A DNA stretch of 64,000 nucleotides, taken from contig WFMF01000502.1 in assembly GCA_011033025.1 (NCBI GenBank), forward strand, positions 1 through 64,000. The letters are read 5' to 3'. The notes beneath the pieces were generated by a model, which worked only from the letters and a program-made list of their open reading frames with translations, was not told the DNA's origin and did not search any database. Source of the DNA: Beroe forskalii. Taxonomy: Eukaryota; Ctenophora; Nuda; Beroida; Beroidae. A program made the position numbers and the translations under genes. This document shows, one piece after another, positions 1 through 9,800 of the stretch (positions within the stretch are counted from its first letter, which is position 1; each line of letters opens with the position of its first letter).

Positions 1-415
1 GACCATGTCAGACCTGCTCCAGGCTTGCTCTAAAAAACACAGCACCCTAACTCGGGAGGCAGCGATGGGCCAAGGATTCGACCGGCATCTCTTTGCCTTG
101 AAGTACACCCATGAGAAACTCGGCGGAGCCCCCCTGCCCATCTTCACTGATCCTAACCACGCTAAACTAAACCACATCATACTCTCCACCAGTACTTTGG
201 TGTCTCCACCTCTGGAGATAGGTGGGTTTGCTGCGGTGGTCCAGGATGGGTTGGGCGTGGGGTATGCCATGTTCGATGACTGGTTCGGAACCCAAGCCTC
301 GTATTATCCGCCACATAATGACGGGAGTGCGTTTATCAAAGAGTTGAGAGGGGTGTGTCAGGATTTGAAGACGGTGCTGAGTGGGGAGAGTTTTAAGGAG
401 AAGAGAAAAGTGTGA
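1..415 (+). CDS. CPT2: Carnitine O-palmitoyltransferase 2, C-terminal part (5' end outside window)
   Basis: The open frame runs in from the left edge and ends at TGA 413-415, giving about 137 residues. It matches the C-terminus of mitochondrial carnitine acyltransferases, closest to CPT2. The block AAMGQGFDRHLFAL is followed by LSTSTL, which holds the STS motif of the carnitine-binding pocket, then GGFAAVV and GLGVGY, typical of the last strands of the fold. CPT2 regenerates long-chain acyl-CoA from acylcarnitine on the matrix face of the inner mitochondrial membrane for beta-oxidation. The catalytic histidine lies upstream and is not in the window. The ATG at position 5 is an internal Met, since homology continues to the edge. 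CPT2 is preferred over CPT1 or CrAT from the FDRHLFAL and STSTL contexts; this is family knowledge, not a search result. Confidence 0.9.
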   Translation, partial: TMSDLLQACSKKHSTLTREAAMGQGFDRHLFALKYTHEKLGGAPLPIFTDPNHAKLNHIILSTSTLVSPPLEIGGFAAVVQDGLGVGYAMFDDWFGTQASYYPPHNDGSAFIKELRGVCQDLKTVLSGESFKEKRKV

Positions 416-1987
416 GAGAATGATAGATTCTAATGAGTGTTAATTATTGTAGTTATGAAATAGATTGCAGTTTTATTGCGTGTTAATGATTGATTTTCGG
501 GTTGCTGTTCGATAGGTAGAAAGTAACTTAGTAAAATCTAGTTGCTTACTGTTTAGGCTAATTAAGCATGATGTATTCTGAATTCGTTGATAAAGATTTA
601 ACCTTACTGAAGAGATGGTTTGCAGATATTGTATTGTTTCACTTTGAACTATAGATTATGGTGATGACCGACAATTTGTTAGTTCATGTAATTGAAGTTT
701 GAACTATAAGTTTATGATAAGTTATAGGCTTTGAATTGAAAAGATGATTTTACCTGATTATCGATACCATGACATTAATATCAGATAGCAACTATTTTTG
801 AATACAAGGTGGCAGTGCAATGAGCGCATACCTATTAGTAATATTCCATTCTGTTGTGAATTGAACTGATAATGAATCTAGATCTAAAATTTGGACGGAT
901 TTAAATCCTAGAACTTCTGTTTTGAATTTTGAGTCTGTTTGTATCCGATATTTTACGTTATTATTGATGTTGTTTCTTGTAATAATTGTTCTTTACAATT
1001 GTATTGTACTTCTGTATTTCAGTGCAGTATTTCTACTTCAATTTGAGTATTTGCTTTATTCGCGTGATTTAAATCTAGTGTTGTCTTCAAAAATCCTGTC
1101 AGTTTTATCTGTAAATCCCCAATCACTCCTCGACTGAAGATAACAGTTTGCCCCAACAATGATTCGAAATTGGGCCGAGTTGACTATTTTAAAGACCATC
1201 TGCATCTACTTACTATTTTATCCTCCATTGATTCAGTCATTCAGAGACAAGAGGTCTATAGATCATGTATACAAAATGATCTCCTCTCTGCATGCATACT
1301 ACATACACCATTTTAAATTTAACTTCTACACTCTGAATTGTGTTGCTGAATGTATACATGGTGATTTGTAGACAGCGGTTTATGGTATTTGACGGTGCTT
1401 ATGATAGTGCAATTACTTCTACAATCCAGCTACAGAATCTAGCTAAATGATAGAGCACTATTTTTCAGCAATCTCGTGGTGCTTCAAGCGTTGTCAACAG
1501 CAAATTTTAGTTAACAAATTGTCACGTTTTGGCAGAATAGGGGTCAACGGTTTTATCAGAATGACAGAAGCCGAACAGAACAGAAAATTTCACCCGCTTT
1601 GTAAAAGCAAAAGTGACGAAACGGACATGTTATAGTTTTGTCCGCTTTGTCTTTCTTGTTCGCTTTTCGAAAGTGGAGAAATGGAAAAGGTGACCGTTTT
1701 ATCCACTTTTTATTGAATGTAGAAAATAAACCAAGCTAAATAGATTAACAACAAAGAAAAAAAGCGTGGTTGATGAAACCAAATCAGTAAATCATATTTG
1801 CTTAGAATTTGAAATAAGTTTCTGAGGTTTTGTGATAAATACTAATAGAAGTGTGAAGACTTAACTTTTAGTCCCTAAATTTTATCCAAAAATTTGAGCG
1901 GCCCTATCGCTCAAATTTTTGGCACAAAAATTGATTACGTATTATATGCTTATATGAAAATCCCAAGACAAGTTAAATAATACATAC
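416..1987. other. AT-rich intergenic stretch, no gene recognised
   Basis: This holds the CPT2 3' untranslated region and intergenic DNA. Short open frames occur (for example 922-1137 and 1159-1371) but show low-complexity hydrophobic composition, no splice context and no family resemblance. At 1545-1710 there are short related words (CGTTTTG, TCCGCTTT, GTCCGCTTTG) that look like a decayed repeat. No RNA gene was seen. Confidence 0.5.
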
Positions 1988-2238
1988 CCCACGGTTCCTT
2001 GGGCTCATCCCAGGCGTATACCGTATAATGCCCTGCATCTGGATTTCCTCACAAACATCTAATGCTCTCCTGGGGTAGTAGAAACACCTGAAACCACTCA
2101 TGAACACTATCATCCCACAACCGCTGATTTCTCCACACTTTACTCTGCAGTCTTCGAGTGAGGAACCATCACCGTAGCTAATTCTCAGTCTACTGAATTC
2201 TTGACCCCCGCAGTAAATCCCCGTCCAGACCACTTCGC
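1988..2238 (-). CDS. Single cysteine-rich internal exon, PAN/apple-like spacing; gene unidentified
   Basis: On the minus strand an open frame is bounded by a good acceptor (pyrimidine tract then CAG, exon starting at 2238) and a good donor (GTATGT just below 1988). The encoded segment of about 83 residues contains IYCGG, DCRVKCG, SGCGM, FRCFYY and LDVCEE. Regularly spaced cysteines with aromatic residues after the central ones recall PAN/apple-type extracellular modules, but the match is by eye only. No neighbouring exon of the same gene could be identified. It is probably an internal exon of an extracellular protein; it could also be an isolated exon relic. Confidence 0.45.
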
Positions 2239-2294
2239 CTGAGGGAGTAAAATACAGTTAATACCGGGTGTCTCGAAAAAGTAAGACCAAAGGA

Positions 2295-2425
2295 AGCTCC
2301 ATAATTTTTGTTGCGGTTGGAGATTCATGATGCAATTTTGGGATGTCTTTGGTAATATCTACGACATCCCAAAATTGCATTATGAAACTACAAATCCAAC
2401 AAAAGTTATGGAGCTTTTTGATGCA
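2295..2425. repeat. Imperfect palindrome (fold-back element)
   Basis: Arms GAAGCTCCATAA...TTTTG and its complement AAAAGTTATGGAGCTTTTT face each other, with inner arms GATGCAATTTTGGGATGTC and GACATCCCAAAATTGCAT. It can fold into a long hairpin, as small non-autonomous inverted-repeat elements do. No target duplication is certain. Confidence 0.6.
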
Positions 2426-3833
2426 AAAATCGACCATCCCTAGTTTATAGTGCGCGAAAAAATATCAAAATTATCTTACTATTTAAAATCAAGTCATCTA
2501 TCTGTATTTCCCTCATCAATTCATGATAAGGTTGATAGTTACAAAATTGGACAGTCTTATGGCTTTTGCCCTCTAATTTAGGAAATTTGATCCCTGAAAG
2601 ATGGCGTGTAACATACCTTCTTCTGCAACTCCATAAGGCAACAAAAGCAGCAGTAAGTTGATTGAAAAGAAGATCATGAACACTAAAAATGATATGAGTT
2701 AGCAGGCAGTTTGCATGGGATAAATCGGACAAGCGAATTATTTTCAAAAGTATGCTTCATTCAATATGCAGCTCATAAATGTTTCAAAGACTCTGAACTT
2801 GCGTTTCTTCGGTTACCAAATTTGAAAGGTTAAAATCCTTCTCTAAAAGTACAGGTCTAAAGGCCAACGGAATTCGGAGTTAGAATTTATTTGTGATGGT
2901 GCTGTCGGAGCTTGCACCCCTCCCCGGTTCACTCGCGTTAATAATCTCATTGTTTTCTCATTGTATTCGTCTCCCCTCACGGTTTATGCTAATTTTCATA
3001 TTGTTCTCTAAGCCACCAGGATGGTTAAAGGAAGGCAGGAGCAGACATTGAGCTGTGTTGAAAACTAGGCATCATGAATATTAACGAACTGAATCATTGA
3101 GGAGAATTCACCGAAATAGAGTCCAAGTGAGGGTGTCTGGCTGAGAGGTGGCTAGATCCATGGGGATTGCATGATTAATTCATTAAAACTCTGATTTAAA
3201 TTATGATTTTCTCTTACCCCTACTGGCTCCTACAGCATCTTCCCCGGAGTGTGATTTAATCTCTTCCAAAGCCATCCGTTCCTTGCTTTAACGAGGATAT
3301 CGATGATATCACCCATTTTCGTATTGTTCGAGGCTCATGGTAACGAACAACGATAAAGAAAGAATTCCTGGAGGGTGATTTAATTTCTTAAATCCATCCG
3401 TTCCCTCCGATATCAATAAATCAATGATATTCACCCATTCTCGTATTGTTTGAGGTGCATTATAAGGAACAAGGAGACTTCTAGGAAAATCGAAGAATTC
3501 CCGGATAGGAGGTTGATTTAATTTAAAGCAGAAAAAATGGACAATACATACATGTCCGTTCTTTCCATTTTATTCCAAGAACCAAAATAAACGGATGCAG
3601 TCAAAACGGACATTAATAATCCCCCTAGACCCCCCCCCCCAATATTCCAATAAGCATTGAACCACGATTTTATATAAATTGCTTTAAATATGCTTGTAAA
3701 GGTCCTGATTCCTGAACCTTAGTAATATTATTCTGGTTGTGAAATATTTTAGTATCCCGCCCTTCAAGAAAAGGTTATCTAATTCATGCCCTTCCCAATA
3801 GGTGTGATGTGAGTATTTGAAGCAGTTTGAAGT
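2426..3833. other. Intergenic region upstream of PIBF1, no gene recognised
   Basis: AT-rich. An open frame on the minus strand (2445-2747) has no splice support or family resemblance. At 3240-3520 there are diverged repeats of a module containing CCCGGAGTGTGATTTAAT, CCATCCGTTCC and CACCCATTTTCGTATTGTT. These may be the core of PIBF1 promoter-proximal DNA or an old repeat. No TATA box or other promoter element could be placed. Confidence 0.4.
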
Positions 3834-3892
3834 ATGAACAGTACCACATTCGACCATGATCCTTCTTCTACTGACGTGTCCAGTTCACTCAG
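3834..3892 (+). CDS. PIBF1: PIBF1 exon 1 (copy A), start codon
   Basis: The exon has 59 nt: an ATG, 19 codons of Ser/Thr/Asp-rich N-terminus, and AG left over, which joins the T at the start of exon 2 to make a Ser codon. The donor is AG|GTAAGG. This ATG was chosen because exon 2 needs a two-base overhang to keep its frame and because the duplicated copy keeps the same ATG. Confidence 0.8.
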
Positions 3893-6800
3893 GTAAGGAA
3901 AAACAAGGTTTTTTTGTGATGTCATTATCATGGCAAAGAATACTGAATTGAATGTGTTATTGGATCTTATCGCACGAGTTGGAGCCGAGTGTGATAAGTT
4001 CCTTATGCCACTCGGCTCCGAGTGTGATAAGTTCCTTATGCCGCTCGGCTCTGAGTGTGATAAGTTCCTTATGCCACTCGGCTGCGAGTCGTGTTATTAC
4101 GCTAAATCCTTTCTGTTTTATTTTACAGTGTTCTGTCGACGACGCTTGCTAACGAAACGAATCCGGAACACGCCCGTACGATGATAGAAAAGCAGCAGCT
4201 GATCCACCAGTGCGAGATGATGAAGATAGAGATAGCACAGAAACAGCAGAACATCATGGTGAGTGTGACGTCATTATCACGCTTTAGAATGATAAATTGA
4301 TGACGTCTTTGTCATACCTTTCATGATATACTTTATGATGTTTCATGTCGATGTGGTGACCGTACCGTAGTGTATTGACATGTCTGGTTCCTTCCACATT
4401 TAGAATGATGAATACATGGCGCCCCTAGAGATTCCCTAGTTATGCATACCACCCAATATTACACTTGAAAATGATGATTTGATGACGTCAGCATCACAGT
4501 TTAAAAGATGACGTCATTGTCGTACTTAATGATAAGCGGTTTCACTTAAAAGTGGTGTTCGTACAGTATAGTGTATAGTGTATTGGCTTGTCTGGTTCCT
4601 TCCAAATTTAGAATGAAGAATTAATGACGCCTTTATCACATCACACTATAAAATGATAAGTTGACGACGTCATTATCACAGTTTAAAAGAAGAGTTGATG
4701 ACGTATCATCTTACCAGGATCTAAAAGCACAGCATGACGCTCGAATGGAGGAGATGGAAGAACAGTTCCACACAGCAAAACACAACAACCAGATACTCCA
4801 GTTCAAACTGAACAGTGCCCTAGATCAACACAGCAAGGAACTCAAGGCCACACAGGTTGGTTTTCAAGGCAACACAGGTTGGTTTTCAAAGCAACACGTC
4901 ATGTTTGTTCTCAAGGCAACACAGTTTTGTTTTCTATTGTAACCTTGTAAGCAACACATGTTTGCTGAACATTGGAATATTGTGATTACAGATAACACTG
5001 ACCCCTCTTATATTCAGGACGCTAACAGTAACCAGATCCTGACCCTCTCAGCAGGCTTCCACGACAACTCACTAATAATACGTTCTGTTAGGGCTTGGGG
5101 TCGCTCAGGGTTTTGTAGTTTTTCACTCCCAACCCTCAGGACGCTAACAGTAACCAGATCCTGACCCTCTCACTTCTCAGCTTAGACTTCTCAGTAGACT
5201 TCCACTATCTTAACAGTAAACGTCAACTATTTCACTAATTAGACGTTCTCAGGATGCTAACAGTAACCAGATCCTGACCCTCTCACTTCTCAGTAGACTT
5301 CTCAGCTTAGACTTCTCAGTAGACTTCCACTATCTTAACAGTAGACGTCAACTATTTCACTAATAAGACGTTCTCAGGACGCTAACAGTTACCAGATCTT
5401 AACACTCTCAGTAGACTTCCACTATCATACAAGTATTCTTAGGGTAAGTGGTTAAACGAAAGCATTAGTCTAAATAAGTATATTTAGAGTCAAAGTTGTC
5501 TGAATCAAAAAAGGAAAAAATATACACTTTCCTCGTCTAAGAGGAAGCATAACTATAGCCATGACAAATCGCACGTGGCAGACAAAAAGTGATCAGACTG
5601 ATCTGTGGTACACTCTCGTAGGCGAGGCTCGGCACGCAGCCAAGCCTGAGTTAATTGGATCATATCATTCGCCCCACGTCCGGGGCTCAAGCACTCCATA
5701 TCTATAATCTATTTATAATTTATTTTTATTACTATTTTTAAAAATGCCATGGCAGATTGCCGAATCCGACAATCAAAGCTCTTGTGAGCTTGACACGAAG
5801 TGGAATAGATAATTAATCCATGCCCTTCCAAATATAGGTGTGATGTGAGTATTTGAAGCAGTGTTTGAAGTATGAACAGTACAACATTCGACCATGATCC
5901 CTCCTCTACTGACGTGTCCAGTTCACTCAGGTAAGGAAAAGCACAGGGTGTTTTGTGACGTCATTATCATGGCAAAGAATACTGTGTTATTGGATCTTAT
6001 CGCACGAGTTGGAGCCGAGTGTGATAAGTTCCTTATGCCACTCGGCTCCGAGTGTGATAAGTTCCTTGCGACCGTAACGATGATGAAAAGCAGCAGCTGA
6101 TCCACCAGTGCGAGATGATGAAGATAGAGATAGCACAGAAACAGCAGAACATCATGGTGAGTGTGACGTCATTATCACGCTTTAGAATGATAAATTGATG
6201 ACGTCATTGTCGTACTTAATGATAAGCGGTTTCACTTAAAAGTGGTGTTCGCACCGTATAACGTATAGTGTATTGGCTTGTCCGTTTACTTCCAAATTTA
6301 GAATGAAGAATTAATGACGCCTTTATCACACTAGAAAATGATGAGTTGACGACGTCATTGTCACAATTTAAAATGATGAGTTTATGACGTATGATTTGAC
6401 CAGGATCTAAAAGCACAGCATGACGCACGGATGGAGGAGATGGAAGAACAGTTCCACACAGCAAAACACAACAACCAGATACTCCAGTTCAAACTGAACA
6501 GTGCCCTAGATCAACACAGCAAGGAACTTAAGGCAACACAGGTTTGTTTCCAAGGCAACGCAGGTTGGTTTTCAAGGCAACGCAAGTTGGTTTTCAAGGC
6601 AACCCAGGTAGGTTTTCAAGGCAACACAGGTTGGTTTTCAAGGCAACCCAGGTTTGTTTCCAAGCAACGCAGGTTGGTTTTCAAGGCAACACAGGTAGGT
6701 TTTCAAGGCAACACAGGTTGGTTTCCAGGCAACACAGGTTTGTTTCCAAGCAACGCAGGTTGGTTTTCAAGGCAACGCAAGTTGGTTTTCAAGGCAACCC

Positions 6801-9800
6801 AGGTAGGTTTTCAAGGCAACACAGGTTTGTTTCCAAGCAACGCAGGTTGGTTTTAAGGCAACACAGGTTGGCTTTCAAAGCATCACAGGTTGGTTTTCAA
6901 TGCAACCCAGGTTGGTTTTCAAAGCAACACAGGTTGGTTTTCAAAGCAACGCTGCAGGTTTGGTTTCGATTGTAAGCAACACGTCATGTTTGCTGAACAT
7001 TAGAATATTGTGATTACAGATAACACTGACCCGTCTTATATCCAGGACGCTAACAGTAACCAGATCCTGACCCTCTCACTTCTCAGCTTAGACTTCCACT
7101 ATCTTAACAGTAGACGTCAACTATTTCACTAATTATACGTTATCAGGACGCTAACAACACTCAAATCCTGACCCTCTCAGTAGACTTCCACGACAACTCA
7201 CTAATTATACGTTCAGTTAGGGCTTGGGTTGGGGTCGGTCAGGGTTTTATAGTTCTTCACTCCCAACTCTCAGGACGCTAACAGTAACCAGATCCTGACC
7301 CTGCGACGGAAGCAGGCAGAGATAGAGTGTCTCCTGCCCTCCCTCCAAGTCAAGTCAGCGGAGATAAGGAACCTGTTGCTAAACATGCATGTCTCAGTGG
7401 AACAGGTGATGCTAGCATTTTAAATCTAAGTTTTATCTTTGGGTGTAGAGCTCTCCTTACAAAGTGAAAAAGCATTTTCAATTCTTATCTAAAGACCAAA
7501 TATTAAGCACTATTCGGATTGATTAACGAAACATACATTTTTTGCACAGCCACCAAAGGCCCAGATTGACCTAAAAGAGTAAAAGAGGCATTTCTCTTCG
7601 GTTTTCGTGCATTTTGGGACTTTAAAAGTCTCAAGTAACCGTTCTCCCCTCAGTATAACGCGCTGATAGCCAAGCCCCGGGAGGAACTCTCCATCAAGGA
7701 ACTGATCCAGGTGTCCTTCTTTGAGAACCAGATACCGGCACAGAAACGAACTGACGAGCTCCGGACCAAGATGGCCACTCTTACTGAGCAATACGAGCTG
7801 ACGAGGAAAGAGGTGGGTTTTAGGGGAGGTTTTAACTTTTTAAGGGAGATTCTAATACAAGAGAATAGAGGTGGGTTTGAGGGGAGGTTTTTGGAGAGAT
7901 TTTTTGCTCACCTTCAGTCTGAAGGTGAACAAAAATCGTACATTGTTAATTTGTTAGACAGTGACAATGGAGCATACAAAAGAAAACAGAGAGATACAGT
8001 TCAAGGTCTGAAGGCCTTCAGACCTTCTGTATCCCTCTGTTTTCTTTCGTATGCTCCATTGTCTCTGTTTAACAAATTAACAATTTACGATGGTAGTACA
8101 GTGTTACACACTATAAAAAGCCTTTGCCATTCCTGATGTTACAGAGTTACAGTTTGCACAGAGTATTGTCTTTGCTGCCAGTTGCCATTTCCCGATGTTA
8201 CAGTTTGCACCGAGTATTTCTCTGCTGCATTAGAAAATGTTACCACTGACAGTGAACACTAGTCACTAGTATCTGCATCCTCATGGTTAATAATCCAATT
8301 TGTACTGCTATATTTATATACGTATACGTAGGAGTTTGCTAAGTGTGCACAGTGCTCCATCACAGATTTCATTTATTTTACTCTCCTTACATTGTATCGT
8401 GAAATGGTTACTCTCCCTATATTAGAAATCGTAAAATGGTTACTCATTATAGATCAGCTAATGCACAAGATTTTGGTTTCAACTTACGCCACAATGAATG
8501 ACAAGCTGAATATTTCAATGTAGTTCAGTAAGAGAGTAAGATTATCATACCAAACTGCTGGTGATGAGCCGGCATTAGATTCCAGTTATGAATTGTTACC
8601 AACTTCCAGCATTCAATCTTTTGTACTCAGACAATAGAATCATTGTCCAAACTTCCAAATTCATAAGAATAACTCGGGCAATTATTAATGACTAACATAG
8701 GCTACGGCCACTGTGGATTTCAGCCAGTTCTATTTAGAAAATAATTTTCTTGCCAGCAATCGGGAGAACTTGCCGTAATTTGATATCTGTGATGCGTCAT
8801 GATAAACTTATTGAGGACTCTGCACAGTGCACAACTCATTGATTTAAACTTGTTATTAATAATTTGTAATCGTAATAAAGAGGTGAAACTCTTCTGTGGA
8901 GCTGCAAAGAGAACTTTTGTCAGGATGATCTTAGTGTTAATAAGTTTAATTTTCAGTAGAAATAGACATACGAGTTGAGTAGAGTTTGCACTTGAATTAG
9001 CTTCTCTCAAAACTTTGAAATCGCTCTTAATTAAGTTATATTTGCCAATATTCTGTCTCTTCAGGTGAAGCTATTAGAAGCGAATGTGACGGTTGAGAAG
9101 CAAGGCAGGGTGGAGTTGGAAGCTGAAAACACCAATCTACGACAGAAAATAGAGTTACTGAACAACCAACTAGACCCTGGTTAGTCTTGACTCTTGAAGA
9201 TGTCAGATAGTTCTTCCACTAAAATAGAGCAGTCATGTTAGTTTACAATAACAGTTGCCTTTCTGTCGGCCCATCTGAGTAGGTGAGGTTCGGCCAGTAG
9301 CCGTTGTGGAACTGTGATATTAAGTCCCCTCAAGGACCAAGATTTCTTATGAGTTAGATGAATGATAATTGAGTAATTGAATATTCCAATAATTCACCGC
9401 CATTGTCATATACTCGATAACCGGCTATTTTTCTCAGCTCATAAGTTGAACTACAAAAACATCCTTGCCAAGAACAAAGAGTTGGAAAGCGTTAACAAGC
9501 AACTCCTGACCAGCAACACTTATCTCAAGGTAGGAAAACTGTCGAAAAATTATCGAAATTATCGAAAAAATTATAATTTAAAACTTCCTTTACTATTTGG
9601 TTGAATGGTTAAAAGTTTATCTGAAATAGAATACTTTGTTAGTTTGTTGTACAGATCGTTGATTTAACTTTCCAGGGTGTTGTCAATTGATTTCGTGTTA
9701 TTTTCTCATCAATTACACTATAAAATGTACAAATTCTATTTTAGCTTGCATGTTTAATAATGAATGTATGAGCTGTGCCGTAATGATCTCTTTTAGTTTC

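Larger units (their letters stand above)
3779..5445 (+). repeat. Tandem duplication unit A: PIBF1 exons 1-3 plus acceptor fragments of exon 4
   Basis: Begins near CATGCCCTTCCCAATAGG and is matched at 5815 by CATGCCCTTCCAAATATAGG. It contains intact exon 1, exon 2 and exon 3, but exon 4 is represented only by repeated copies of its first about 30 bases. Introns differ from unit B by many indels. Confidence 0.85.
5815..7270 (+). repeat. Tandem duplication unit B: PIBF1 exon 1', partial exon 2', exon 3'
   Basis: Second copy of the 5' part of PIBF1. Exon 1' (5872-5930) and exon 3' (6404-6541) are intact with splice sites. Exon 2' lacks its acceptor and 5' half. Continues directly into the single full exon 4. 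Confidence 0.85.

Noticed and set aside
6431..6975. Two overlapping 141-143-codon open frames after PIBF1 exon 3'
   Set aside because: They are translations of the 22-bp array, which has no stop in any plus-strand frame; only the first about 37 codons are exon.
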